A DNA stretch of 64,000 nt from Dryomyza anilis (lineage: Eukaryota > Arthropoda > Insecta > Diptera > Dryomyzidae): contig OX638131.1 in assembly GCA_951804985.1 (NCBI GenBank), forward strand, positions 90,222,349 through 90,286,348, given 5' to 3'. The notes beneath the pieces were generated by a model, which made no database searches, was not told the DNA's origin, and saw only the letters and a program-made list of their open reading frames with translations. Each line of letters starts with the position of its first letter. Positions within the stretch are counted from its first letter, which is position 1. The translations under genes were made by a program, and so were the position numbers. Of the stretch, positions 11,224 to 45,264 are shown one piece after another.

Positions 11224-11226
11224 TAA

Positions 11227-13140
11227 AGCTTATGAAAAATACTTTCTAAAGCAGTTATAGATGTTTACAATTGTCCCAGTTTATTAGATGTTATAAATTA
11301 TTCAATACAAGCCTACTCGGTCAAATTTGCCATATTTTGACCCCAATATCTCGACAACCCGCCATACTAGCACATCCTCCTTAATAGGTTTTAATGAGAT
11401 CCACTTATATTACAAGTTCACAAAATTTCATTCAAATTTTGAGCGGGTACAGTTGACAAATTTTCACCCATATATTGAATTTATGTTCAAATACATGAAA
11501 ATAATGTTTTTCCACGAACCGACTTGTGGTTTCAAAAATAAATTCGAAATTCGGTACACCTACCCATTTGTATAGAGAAATGTTCTTAGAGAGGTGATAT
11601 GCAATATGAGCCCGACCTGAAAAATTCAAATTTGTTCGACATTTTCTATCTTTACTTTTTTTTCGATATTTTTTGTTGCGTCTAAAATTGATTTTGGCGT
11701 TTAAAGACTTTTAAGATTTCAACATTTAAAGATTCAGAAATGTTTCTAAATCATATGTTTCAGATTCTAATAAATGCTATTTTCAACGAGTTTTCGAAAA
11801 CGTTTCAATAGTTCAAAGTTTTCTGAAAAAATATTAAAATAAATAATATTGTAAAGTGATTCACAAACAAAAAAAAAACCAAATAATAACGCAACACAAT
11901 TTCTTTGTTTTCGAGCTTCTCAAAGCCTATTTAATATATTATTTATTGTATTTTTTTTTAAATTTCTTTTCTTGTTTTTCAATTTGAATATAGTTGACAA
12001 ATATTTACATTTAAAAGTTAATTTTTACTACAAGTTCTCTTAAACTCTTTGCAATATAAATATAAAGATATTTAATACAATAATGAATTTAACTGATAGT
12101 TGCTCATTTTTATACATTTAATAATTTATTTAGTAGTTACATTACATACATATATGAATTGTTTGGTGGAAAAATATTTTATTTTTTTATATATATTTTA
12201 ATATATTTATTTTTATTTCAGGTACTTGTCAAGAGTTAATGCCTGATTGCTATGGTTTTATAAATATTTTATTGTTTTAAATAATTGTTGAATGCTGTGC
12301 CAAAAATAGATTTTTTTGAAAATGTGACAAAAACTTAAACAATTACACTAGTGAGTTAATTGTTTAATTATACTAAAGTTAAAATAATAGAGTTAACATT
12401 GTTTTAAATTTGGGAGGGCAGTAAATACTAGAACACATTTTGCATTCAGTTGTAAAATTTACATTTAATTTTTAAAAAATATTATAAAAAACATGCATTA
12501 ACATAGGCAACTTTATATGAAAAAATATTTAAAGAAATATATAAAACAGATGTATGTGTTGCAAAGGTGAAATGTGCTTTAATTTGCACAAACATTTATT
12601 TGTTTCAAATTATTTGATTTATGCATTTCGTGTATTTGGTAATACTTACAAATATTGATATCTTTATTGTTACTAATTGAAGTTTTTGTATTTTTTATGT
12701 TTTTTTTTATATGGTTTTTGTCTTTATTTAACAAAAAAAAATATTTACTTGTCATGAAATCATATTGAAATTTTACAGTGTTTACAACGATTGTCGTTAA
12801 ATGTTTGCTCTGCTAATTGCAAACAGTGCCAAATACATTTACATTAAAAGATTAAGTGTTAATTTAGTTTTTCTTAAGTTAAATTCTAACATGGAGCATT
12901 TTGCATATTTCTTATAAATACATTTTAACTTTAGTGTTATAAAAATTTGAAATAATAAAAAGCAAGTATTTGCGATTTAACTTTTAAGTAAAATAAAATA
13001 ATTTAATAACTTTAAATTGAATAGTTATAGTAAATAATTAAAATTAAGCAGTTATGGTGTTGATTTCATCTTTTTAAATATAAAATAAACTTTTTTTAAA
13101 TAATAAAATTTTGATACACTTAGTTTTTATTATTTAAATC
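11227..13140. other. AT-rich intergenic sequence, nothing recognised
   Basis: No gene, RNA or clear repeat structure was seen. The stretch 11310-11630 has a somewhat more mixed composition and two overlapping ORFs of 65-82 codons on opposite strands; neither resembles a known protein, and it may be an old transposon remnant. Confidence 0.4.
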
Positions 13141-13144
13141 TGTT

Positions 13145-13890
13145 AAAAACAATTATTAAGTATTGCATTACTTTTAATTACAAATGCAAGTACATATGGA
13201 GAAATATGTAAAATGAATTTAACGAGAAAAATCATTTTTGATAACCTTTTTTTAATATTCAGAATGTAATATTTGTAATTATATTTAAATTACTTTTTAA
13301 CGATATTTTCTAAATTTAAATATCAATAAAAAAAAGTAGTTATTGCCTTGATTGCTTAATTGAAATTAATTTCAACATTACCTAAGGCGTATAAATAAAA
13401 ATTGACCTTCAACGCTTTATTCTTTAAGTTTGTCAAAAACTAGTAATAAGTATTTAACTACTTTTAATTACAAAATCAAGTACACATCGAGAAATATGTA
13501 AAACGAATATTTTTAAATTTAAATTAAACATTTTTGAAGTAATGAAATGTTGATATACTTAGTTGTTATGCTTTGAATCTGCTAAAAACAATTATTAAGT
13601 ATTGCATTACTTTTAATTACAAAAACAAGTACGCATCGAGAAATATGTAAAACGAATTTAACGATATAAGAAATTTTTTCAATATGCAGAATATAATATA
13701 TTTCGATATTACTTTTAATTACTTTTAATTACAAATTCAAGTAGAAATTCAAGTACACATCGAGAAATATGTAAAACGAATTTGACGAAATAAATCATTA
13801 CATTCTGAAAAATTTTCCAATATTCAGACATTAATATCTTTCAAAGTATTTAATTACTTTTAATTACAAATTCAAGTAAATCATTCATGA
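13145..13890. repeat. Five irregularly spaced direct repeats
   Basis: A core like CTTTTAATTACAAATTCAAG, then TACACATCGAGAAATATGTA and AAACGAATTTAACGA, begins near 13171, 13461, 13610, 13732 and 13858 (the last is partial). A degenerate sixth copy lies near 14025. Spacing varies from about 110 to 290 bp, so this is not a simple tandem satellite. Confidence 0.65.
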
Positions 13891-14621
13891 CATTTTAAAT
13901 ATATAGAATATAATATTTTTTTTTATTTAAATAATATTTTAATTAATATAAATTAATTTTCAATATTCTTTAAAGTAATTAAAATAAAATTAAGTAATTC
14001 TATTAAAAGTAATGAATACAATTCCACATCGAGAAACGAATCTAGTTCAATGCAAAACAATACATCAAACTGAAAAAAATGTTGCTCAATTTTCAAAATA
14101 AATAAGCGTTACTTATCTTTGAATTATTATAAATTACTTTTGAATGAGTTTTTCCTAGTTAAAAAATGTACAGCAAGTAATCAAAATGTAATGGCTTCAA
14201 TTTAAATTAATAGAATTAATTAAAAAAAAAACAAAGTAAGTAAATTTATAATTAAAATAAAAATAGTTAGTTGTTCTTCGAGCAATGCATGAGTAATTCA
14301 ATTGTAATGCAAATACTTTACATTATTTTTAATTATTTTATAACTGTTTAAAAGTATTTTATGCCAAAACTGAGCATAAAATATGAACTGTCGTGGATTC
14401 GAAATTGAAATAACATAAAGTATTCTGTTTATGTAATGATTAATAATTGAATATGAAGATTTTACAGTACTAAAGCATTTGTTTTTTTTCAAAGTATTTT
14501 AACAATGATTCGAAAGTAATGAAAATACTGCAAATGATACACTGTGTTTGTGTCTACATCAAGTAATGATTACCAACTATTTTTGATCATTTCATAATAA
14601 TGAAACAAATTATATTCTTTC

Positions 14622-15010
14622 AAGTAAAGGGTTTTTCAATAAGAGCGCTACAAAAGTTTTTTTCAAGCGTTTTTCAACAGGGAAGCTTTAAAAGTAGAGC
14701 GACAGGGACAGCAAACGACGCCATATTTCTTGCCGCTCTTTTGACATTTCTCTTCAGTAAGGTTTGCCATTTCATGATGGAAAGATATACGAATTCGAAT
14801 TTCGGTAGTAAAGTTTAATAATTTCGACTCGTTGTTGGCTCGTATATCTTTCCATCATGAAATGGCAAACCTTACTGAAGAGAAATGTCAAAAGAGCGGC
14901 AAGAAATATGGCGTCGTTTGCTGTCCTTGTCGCTTTACTTTTGTAGCGTCCCTGTTGAAAAACCCTTGAAAAAAGCTTTTGTAGCGCTCTTATTGAAAAA
15001 CCCTTTACTT
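14622..15010. mobile_element. Foldback element: two 170-bp inverted arms, 49-bp loop
   Basis: Arms 14622-14791 and 14841-15010 are close reverse complements; the outer ends are AAGTAAAGGGTTTTTCAATA and its complement. Within each arm, the outer module GGGTTTTTCAATAAGAGCGC is followed by a diverged copy, best kept in the right arm (reversed: GGGTTTTTCAACAGGGACGC). The inner part reads ATGGCAAACCTTACTGAAGA outward from the loop and is GC-richer than the surroundings. No transposase is present. The element class is not identified. Confidence 0.8.
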
Positions 15011-15670
15011 AAAAAATAATAAACAATTATATTTTATAATTACCTAATATTTAAAAGTAATGTAGAGTAATTTTCAACCAAAAACTGCTTAATTTTAAAT
15101 AAATTTTAATTTTAATTTAAATGAAAACAACGCAAATATGAATTATTATATTTTTCACTATCCAAAGTGCAACTTTTTATAACTTTTAATATATGAAATA
15201 TTTTTAAAATACATTTAAAATATTGCAAAATAAAATAATTTAAACAATTCAAGTAATTTTCACAAAAAAGGAAATGAATTGTTTTAAAAAATATTAAATG
15301 CCTTTTTGTCATATTGAATACAAATTAAATTGTAAATCAAACTAAATTAACTAAAAGCGGCTATAATTATATTAATATTTTACACATTATGCTACTGTTG
15401 TTGATATTACTAAAATAAGTATAAATTAATGATACAGATTTCAATAGGCTTACATAGAAGAAAACATGCTTAATATTTGAATACTAATAATATTAACTAA
15501 ATACATGTCAGTGATTTTTTTTTGTCGTTTTTTTTTTACTACATTTAAATAAAACTTTATAATAATTTAATATCAACATTATAAATTGAAGCTAATTGTT
15601 TTAACAAGAACATAGGCAGCTAATGATGCTGATGCCGCTGCTTTTGCTGCTCCTTGCGCTGTTCCTTCGG

Positions 15671-37076
<21,406 letters not shown>

Positions 37077-37520
37077 ACTTTGGCTGTTCTTTTGCGTCTT
37101 CTAATTTTTTTGGAACAGATTTTTTTATATTAATACTGTGAAAAATATTTGTACACACGGATTCTTGAGTTTTCTTTTATATGGCTAATAAATTTATTAG
37201 TTATATATTTTGCACTGTTTTTTCTTGGTCTTTAATATTTTGAATATTGCGTTTTTCGTTTATTTTGCTACCACGACTTTAAATTGTTTCTGTGTTGCCG
37301 TAGATGTTGTTGATTCTCGTCTAATGATTTTTAATTGTGCATTTAATTTTTTTTTTTTTTTTTTGGTTCTTCTTTCTAGCTGTCAAAAACTCGACGTCAA
37401 CTTGGCAGCACTGTTCAAGGTTGGCAATGGCAGCATTCAGCGAATTCAACTGCTCAACAACTCGCTCACTTTTATTGAATGCACCGATACCTCAGCTGTC
37501 AATTTACAAAATTATTTATT
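37077..37520 (-). promoter_or_regulatory. Probable 5' UTR and promoter region of the Atg18 gene
   Basis: This lies directly upstream of the start codon at 37076. The block 37376-37505 is clearly GC-richer than its neighbourhood and is open in some frames on both strands. No TATA box or initiator could be assigned. The alternative is a separate short exon on the plus strand after the pyrimidine-rich acceptor at 37344-37378, but no continuation was found. Confidence 0.35.
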
Positions 37521-38224
37521 AATAATATTTTATTAAAGTTACATACACCTCTTTAATTGATTAAAAACATATTTCCAATCTAAATTCCACATTTATTTAT
37601 AAATATTTGAGTTAAAATGTCATCAAATGTCATCGATAACAAAGACAGCGCAAATGTAGCGTAAAAATTTCTTGCTGGAAAAAATGGTGACCGCTTACTA
37701 AACATGTTGAGGGTATCATGCCATTCAAGCGCAATTTGCTCAATGCACCCAGTGAGTCGTCTCTGAACTCTTTAGGAACTATTCCGTAGCTAAACGTCAG
37801 AAATCCCTCACCAATGTCTCAGAGTTATGTTCAGAAAGATGATCAAAATAGGAAAGCCAGCGCACTTAAAGGGACATAGAGATCTCACCTCTTTATCTTT
37901 CATTTTTATGACGTATTACTCTGACGAATATCTGAACAAACACAAAAATGTCTCTGAGAAAATTAAACGTCAGTAAAGAATACTTGTAGATAAGAGAAAA
38001 CTGACTTTTCGCCGATCCAAAGATGATCCAAAAGAAAATTACTGACAATAAAAACTATGTCATTTTTATTATTTTTTGTTTTGTCTTTATTACAGTGTTT
38101 TAAGAAATTCTTTTGAACAATGGATTTTACATGAAAAATTAAGTGTTTTTGAACAATTTTTTTAAGTATATATAAAATAACTTAAATTAATTAAATATCA
38201 ACGAATAATCAAAACTAATGAAAT

Positions 38225-38990
38225 AATCTTAATGAATTAATCTTCGGGCGCTACAGTTTGTTTTGCAAAATATCGTTCAGCAAACTGCTTCGGAGACACT
38301 TATATCGTTTCCAGGCGGTTCGCCGGTGTGAAATACACGGGTCGGTATCATTTTGGACTGTAGAAAGTTTCGGGGAAGCGATTCGACTCGCCTTGTAGCG
38401 TGCTTCTATTCCTAGATGTCGATGCTTGAAGCATGCGCGAATACTCCTCGTTGTCGAGCGAGGTATTGACGCTGAAGTATTACACTTTGATTTGAAGCAC
38501 CTCGTTGTTTTCGCAAAAGGTCCTGTCGACATTAGAGAATGTGTATTTTCTCGAGGTACTACACCAGTTAGCACCATGTGTGGTCTAGGACAAATCAGAA
38601 ATATATTATTGTATATAAATGTAATATGTATGCTGCACCAATTACCAGTGGTGAAACTTGGCGAGTTTTTGATCTAAATTTCCACGGCATTGGTCATCCC
38701 AAATTCGTCGAGCATGTGTCGGCCATAGGACTTTTTCGATGAGAAACATTTTTTATGCTGCAGCCCGTACGAGGGTAATGCCGATCGGTGCCCAACTCCA
38801 GGTTACGCTTGACTATTGTCTATTGTTATGCCGGAGTTTTCCCGGCGGCAGCTGCCAATTTTGCGTTTGCTACCATTGCTTAGCGACAATGCATTGTGGG
38901 GCGTTTTTATTGCTAAAGATGGTGCTGCCTATGGGCTGCTGCTTTTGGAGGCCATATGCTACACCCACTACCACGTCTTCATAACCACAT
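38225..38990. other. GC-rich block with broken ORFs, possible transposon or gene remnant
   Basis: Composition shifts sharply to gene-like GC over about 750 bp between AT-rich flanks. Minus-strand frames at 38251-38577 (108 codons) and around 38670-38745 (WPTHARRIWDDQCRGNLDQK) and plus-strand frames at 38739-39034 are open, but each is interrupted and none resembles a family I know. A decayed DNA transposon or a non-coding exon are both possible. Confidence 0.3.
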
Positions 38991-39763
38991 ACATAATAAA
39001 AGTGAACCAAATAAGAAGTGCATTTAAATTATAATTTCTGACAAAAAATAGTACTTACCGCATAGTTCTACAATTTGGTTCCTTCAGTATATACGCTGGA
39101 CACCGCCGCAATTATAATTTAAACATACAATTCCAATTTGTACAATTTATTGTCTGTCTCACGAAAATTGAATTTTTTCTTAATTTTCTTTTTGACATTT
39201 TAGTCTATGAAAACTTTTTCATTTTATGCGATTTGAAAACGAAGAACAAAACAAATGAGAAACAATCGGCATCCATTTTTCAAAAATGTTCTCTTCAGAG
39301 AAACTTGAAAGAGGAAGCGATTGATTTGACATATAATTTTTAAACGAGAAAAATCAGAGCGGAGCTGAAATCACACTGGGCAGTCATTGTTATTCAGGGT
39401 TCAGAAAATAGAATTTAAGTACAGACAAACGATAAATAAAAGTTTTTAAAAGTCTACTAATACAAGATTTAGATGTTTCTAAAAATATAGTAATCCGAAT
39501 CTACCCAACCAGACAAACGATGCCCAAAACCTAACTTTATGCTAACTTTAAAAAGTTAACGATATCCGAATGTTGTCGCAAAAGTGATCAAAAAGGTATC
39601 GGAAAGACTTACGTATGTACGCCTCTTTGTTGACTTTTAGCTCTCGAAAAGATAACAAAAAAAGTTATGTTTAAGTCAACTATTAAAAGGCATCATCAGA
39701 TAGCTTAACCCTTTTAACTACTAATACACATGTATAATATGACAACAAATTATTATCAATGTA

Positions 39764-39827
39764 TTAGGTTGTCATTCGATTATTTACTTTTCCAAAAATT
39801 GATGGAAATAATCAAATGACAAACTAA
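39764..39827. mobile_element. 64-bp miniature hairpin, mariner-like ends
   Basis: TTAGGTTGTCATTCGATTAT on the left and the complement of ATAATCAAATGACAAACTAA on the right pair almost completely around a short loop. The unit is flanked by TA on both sides (39762-39763 and 39828-39829). Ends beginning TTAGGTTG resemble mariner terminal repeats. A microRNA-like precursor is the alternative reading. Confidence 0.6.
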
Positions 39828-40694
39828 TACATATCAAATAAATATAAAAATAGACAATAATAATAAAAAACCAAATCTATGCATTTTTATTTGAAATTAT
39901 TATAGCTGCACTGTTTGTTACTGCCACAGTCACGTCCTGAGACATCACCTCACAGGGTAAAATGACGCCTACATTAAGTAACTACCCACGTACATTTTCA
40001 ATTTCATAAACCCGATTCATAAACGCAATTTATTCGTCGCGGTTAATATTTTTACTATCATTCGGACATTTTTGACCACAAAAAACGTTAACAGCAAAAG
40101 GTATTACGCAGTAAAAAAAAACTGGTGCGTTCGGCATGCTTTTTTACTCCAAACTAACTCTTAAAAATGGCTTACACTACTCCAACGTCACTCCATCGTC
40201 TCTTTGGACGTCTACACGAACGCACCTTTAATAATGAACATTACGAGCTATCATAACTCCATAAATGCCTAGATAACATTGATTTTTATTACAAATAAAT
40301 TAATTCTAACATATGTTAAAACGTATATAACTTGAGACCCCGTGTTGAATGAAACTGATACAGTCAGGATCTTGAAATTAGACTAAACACTCATATTAGA
40401 GCTTCGGCCATTGTTGGTAAATGAACTAAAATACACATATATGATAAACCATTATATTCTCGTAATATTCGAGCACTTTTCGTAATCAAAAACATGCATG
40501 TATGGATTTGATAGTAATTACTTTTTAAATAATTTAAAATGTATTAATCTTATTAAAACAATGAAACATTTCTGACATTTTTAAATATGAACTTTTGATT
40601 AGAATAAGCAATTATAAATTTTTATTAAACTTTATTTACGATATAAACACGGGAAAATATAAGAGATTTATTTATTTATGGGTAAAAAATGGCC

Positions 40695-41465
40695 TGAACT
40701 GTACTTTATAGGGCCGGTCGAAATTCACAAAAAACGACCTTTTAAATGGGGAGAAAATGACGAAACCGACTAAAAATCGAAAACTGACCGAGGTCATAAG
40801 TGGTGGAGTGGTAAAATGAAAATAATAAAATACCCCTAATCCTTTACATTCAAATAAATAATGCCATGGAAACTTATATACAAAAAAAATTATAGAACCA
40901 GATAAAAAAAAATAAATTAGACTAATAATACATTTTTTTTTTCAATTGCTTTTAACTATTAACTAAGCGTATAATAAGGCGTTTTTTATTATAGTGTTTA
41001 ACTAAGATTAACTAAGAAATCATATTAATTTTTTTGATGAAAAAATCTTTTTTTCTTAGTGTACCCAAAATTTTTAGGCCATAAAAATGTTCATGGCCAT
41101 GCTACTGTATATTTCAAGAATTTTAATACTTTTATTTTTTTATTTTGCCACTCCCCTTTTTCTGGAATTTGAGTTTTAAAGAAAAATATTTTTTTTATTT
41201 TTAAGGGGTACCACGTGACCTAGAGGTCACTTTTTTATTTTTAAGGTCTGTTTTTTGCATCGTGTGACAATCTCTTTTATTTGTTTGCTACGCCCATTTC
41301 CTTATAATTCAAAAATCACTTATGACCTCGGTTGATTTTCGATTTATGGGCAGTTCCAAAGGAACGGGCGACAAAAAATTTGTTGTTTTTCGAAACTCTC
41401 CGCCTCTTTTAGGGGGCGTGGTAATTTTTTTTTATTAAGACCGGCCCTATAAAGTAAAGTTCTCC
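40695..41465. mobile_element. MITE with ACTTTATAGGGCCGGTC ends, copy 1
   Basis: The left end GAACTGTACTTTATAGGGCC then GGTC matches the complement of GACCGGCCCTATAAAGTAAA then GTTC at the right. The interior has a palindrome-like GGTACCACGTGACCTAGAGG then TCAC, the words GACCGAGGTCATAAGTGG and CTTATGACCTCGG in inverted positions, and AGGGGGCGTGG. The same set recurs at 46138-46848, so this is a family. No ORF is present. Confidence 0.75.
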
Positions 41466-41599
41466 TAAAAAATGATTGTTTTATAAATATAGATCATTAT
41501 AATTGGTACAAGCAAAATTATCAAAATTAATGATAATTTTAAATCATCGAAAGTTCGAATTTTACACTAATCATAAACAAATGGTGTGTTAAAAAAATT

Positions 41600-41906
41600 A
41601 ACTTAACTTCATTGGTCTGTGGATAGCTTTTTGTTTCCCTGTCACAGTTTAACAATCAGTGATGTTAAATTGTTTGCAAGTCACTGCAACAGCGAACTGT
41701 CAAACAATTGGATGTCAACAATTGCGAAAAAAATTGCACAGCAGCTGAATGTGAAATATAATAAATTTTGCATAAAATTCAATAAAATTGTAATAAATAA
41801 TTACATTTAAAACGAAAAAGTTGCCAAACTACAGTGCTAGTGAGAAAAAAACAATAAAATGTAAAAAAGCCACTTTAAGAACTAAAAACCAAAAAATCAA
41901 CGCGAA
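41600..41906 (+). promoter_or_regulatory. Probable promoter and 5' UTR of the MADF-BESS gene
   Basis: The sequence directly upstream of the start codon is less AT-extreme and contains E-box-like and CAACAATTG words, but no TATA box or initiator is clear. The position of transcription start is unknown. Confidence 0.3.
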
Positions 41907-44356
41907 ATGTCGCACGATTTTTATGGCAGCGTAGTTGGGGCCAACTCCAGTAATTTGGGCTCGACAACGACAGCCGCCGCATGCTCCTCATCGCGTTGGC
42001 TCACGGAAGAGGTATTTAAACTAATCGATATCGTGCAACGCGATGAGGCGATCTACAATCCAAGACATAAATATTACTTTTGTCGGCCATACGTGGAGAA
42101 CTTCTGGCGTGAGGTGGACCTAAAGCTGGAAAAGAATCGTGCGTAATGAAGTTTTTAGTATTAACTTGATTTTGAACATGGAATTAATCATAAGATTTAT
42201 ATAATTTTGAGTTTTATAGATTTTAATTTTTGTTAAAATTATTTTTATCTTTTTAAAATTTTGTATTATTTTACCATTACTATGTCTGCCTAACTTTTAT
42301 CTTCTGAAAAACTTAGCCGGCGCCAGTCTCGCGAAGTGGACAAATTTGCGCATCTCCTTTCGACGTGAATACACAAACTATGTGGAGGAAAAGGTGCCGC
42401 CCTGTTGGTCATACTTTGATCGCATGTTCTTCTTACATCCGTACTTGAGAAAGTAAGCATTAAGTATAAATTATAATCAGAATTAACTTTGTTTCATTTT
42501 ATATTTATCAAATACTGTAGGACTGCAAATGTATTTTTTACTCTCAGAAAAAAATACCTCTTTAATAAAAAGAAACTTATTTTTTGCTTATAATTATATT
42601 CTATTATTATTCTTAAAGCGCTATAAAATAATCCCCAATAAAATAACGCCGAATGAAATAAACCCAAATAATAAATGAAATATTTCCCAACAATAAAATA
42701 ACGAAATACCACCCAAAACAAATTATGAAATAATCCTTCAAGAAAAAATGATATAACCCCCAACGAAACAAAGCGCAAAAACGAATGATATAATGCCCAA
42801 AATAATCACCCAAATTTTTCTTAAAGAAAGAATTCCCAAAATAAATGATAGAATCCTAACATTAGACTGCAGAAAATTAATTTTAAATTAAAATGTCATA
42901 CAAATTAACACCCACATTAGTTTGAAAAATGTTGTTTTTTTTGTATTTTTGGTTGATATTTCATTGGGGTGTTGTTTCATTACGCCTTATTTAACCTCCA
43001 CTATAATATTCATATTTCCAACTCGAACGATTTTTTTGTAAAATAAGATTTTCTAAATTTTCGGATCTACGAAATGCACTTGAAAAACTTGTTTCGTCTT
43101 TTTGTTTTATATTTTGTGTTTTTAGAGGGGCGAGTATGCAAATTATTTGAACATAAATTTGTCTAAGTTTTTTTTATATTGAATTGCCTAGTAAACCGCA
43201 GTTCTTCCACATAAAATACTTCTTTATATTTTTTTTTTATTACAGAAAACATCAACAACCAAAATCGCTGGACTCGCAGGTGCAGGACGCCCTGGTGCAG
43301 ATTAGTTCGCTGTCCAATCGTTTGCAACGCGAACGTGTAGCCGCCGCTGCAGTTGCCAACAGCACCAACCTGAATCACAACAGCTCACGCAACGCAGCAC
43401 TCCAGACGCCGTTGGAACGTCAGTCCACGACAACTACAGCCGCGTCATCATCGCACTGTTTCGCGGACAATTATTTGGATTATTTTGATGCGGACGATGC
43501 GCCTAATCATTCGGAACTAGATGAGTTCAACGACGACGATGAACCACAAGCAGCGACACATTCTGCGCTGCTTAATGCCGACATTAAATCCGAATGTGAA
43601 GATGTAGTTGATGATTATGAGGAGCATCAATTGGCGCATTTGCATCACCATCAACATCATCATCATCATTCACATAATCATCTTGATGACATGACACCGC
43701 CACAGCGCGAGGATATTGTCGACGAACAGGAGGAACAGGAGCGACTGCAAAATGTTCTCCACGAAGCACGCGACAAACGCGACGCACTTAAACGTTTAAT
43801 GCGTGCCAATTACTATCCTCAGGATGAAGAGGAAGAGCACGAGCAAGAGGTGTCGACATTGCATAAACGCTCACGCTCCGAAGAGATTATTTGCAGCTCG
43901 GCGGCAAGCACTGTCGCACACAATGCAGTCGCTGCCGCCGCCGCCACCACACAACGTTTGACAAATGTCTCTTTTGTACGTCCAACATTTAGCAAACCCA
44001 TGGACTTGGTTAGTACGACTAGTGTTGGCATTAATCATGCACAGGCTAGCAGCTTTAATAGCTGCGAGTCTGAATCGTTGGCGGCGGCTGCCTCCACAAC
44101 AACAGCAACGACACCAACAGCAGCTATCACTTCGTCCATTCGTCCGCAACGCATGGAAGCATCGACTGGTGTCGCCAACATTGCTACCGCTATGGCGTCT
44201 ACGCATTCCGTAGATTTGTGCGATTGCAAAACCGATCCGGATGCCATGTTTCTCATGAGTCTGTTGCCCGATATACAAAAGCTGAATGGACGTGATCGTG
44301 GCAAGATTAAGATAGCATTTCAGAATATTTTACAGGACTATCTGTATCCGGATTAG
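41907..44356 (+). CDS. MADF-BESS domain protein, 3 coding exons, 492 aa
   Basis: Probable nuclear DNA-binding regulator of the Adf-1-like family. Exons are 41907-42138, 42317-42452 and 43246-44356 (stop TAG). Phases are 1 and 2, and the total is 1479 nt with no internal stop. The MADF domain lies at about residues 33-122: EEVFKLIDIVQRDEAIYNP, then W in YVENFWREVD, RISFRREY, and CWSYFDRMFFLHPYL split over exons 1 and 2. A long low-complexity middle has acidic, His-rich (HHQHHHHHSHNH), and Ala/Thr-rich runs. The BESS motif is at the C terminus (FLMSLLPDIQKLNGRDRGK then IKIAFQNILQ). MADF binds DNA and BESS mediates protein contacts in known members. The exon 1 donor GTGCGT is imperfect but is the only one that keeps the phase. 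The start ATG has a good context (CGCGAAATG). The orthologue is not assigned. Confidence 0.9.
42590..42835. repeat. Degenerate ATAAAATAACCCCCAA-type repeats in MADF gene intron 2
   Basis: Imperfect units such as AAATAATCCCCAATAAAATA, ACGCCGAATGAAATAAACCC and GAAATAATCCTTC repeat about ten times. They lie in the intron between coding exons 2 and 3. Similar words appear at 44700-44760 beyond the gene. Confidence 0.6.
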
Positions 44357-44477
44357 TAGACAACATTTGAATGTTTATAAAACTTTGCTTGTGATTGTTT
44401 ATTTAAAAGTTTTTTTTTTGTTTTTTTAATTAAATTAAATTTAATTTAAATTATTTTCTTTATGTTTTTAAAAACTT

Positions 44478-44483
44478 AATAAA
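44478..44483 (+). terminator. Candidate polyadenylation signal of the MADF-BESS gene
   Basis: AATAAA lies about 120 bases after the stop codon and is followed by a T/G-rich stretch. A further AATAAA-like hexamer occurs near 44583. Confidence 0.4.
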
Positions 44484-45264
44484 TTCAAAATGTATACTCT
44501 ATGCGCTTTGGCGCACTTGGTGCGTTTAGGTGTCGTAGCAAAAGTAATGAAAAAAAATTCCCTAGATTTTAAATGTTAAGCATAATAAAACTTTAAGCTA
44601 AGTTTACTCTAGACTTTAGGCTATTTGCTTTATATGTTTGCAAAATATTTATAGTAATAAAAATAAATTCAAAAATTCAGTTTTGTTAAGTGTTTTATTG
44701 GCACCATGAAAATAACCACCAAATGAAATGACCCCAGAATAAGAAATAACACCTATGAGTTTTGAAGCTTATTTCTTGTTTGTTTTGGGTGTTATTTATT
44801 TTGTTTTTTTTTATATTAAGGTGAAATTACGTTTTTTTTTTTTGTTGTTTATTTCATTTGCGTTATTTCAGTGGCGTTTTACTTAAATTAAAAAAAAAGT
44901 AATTAGTTTTTAATATATAGTCGAATTTAAAACAATATCTGTATTCCCAAGAAATGTAATTTTAATTTCGTCTCTGATGGTACTTTTACGGTTAGTAAAA
45001 CAGGAATCCGTCTTAGAATATATGATTATGGACCATTGTACCTTCAATTTATTGCGTATTCCGAATACGAATCTTCCTTATTTATAAAACGGATAGTTTA
45101 CGGTGTTGTATTCCTATATTTTGTATTATTGTACTCTAAACGGTACCATTTTGTTTCTTGGGAATTTTATTAAATTCACTTTTTAGTTAAATAATTTCAA
45201 ACATACGATTTTTCTTTGTATACAAATCTGAAAACAATTGAAAAAATTATGTTTGGTCTATAAA

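Noticed and set aside
43584..44304. Minus-strand frames rich in Cys, His and Ala over the MADF-BESS exon 3
   Set aside because: They mirror trinucleotide-biased coding sequence of the real gene on the plus strand.
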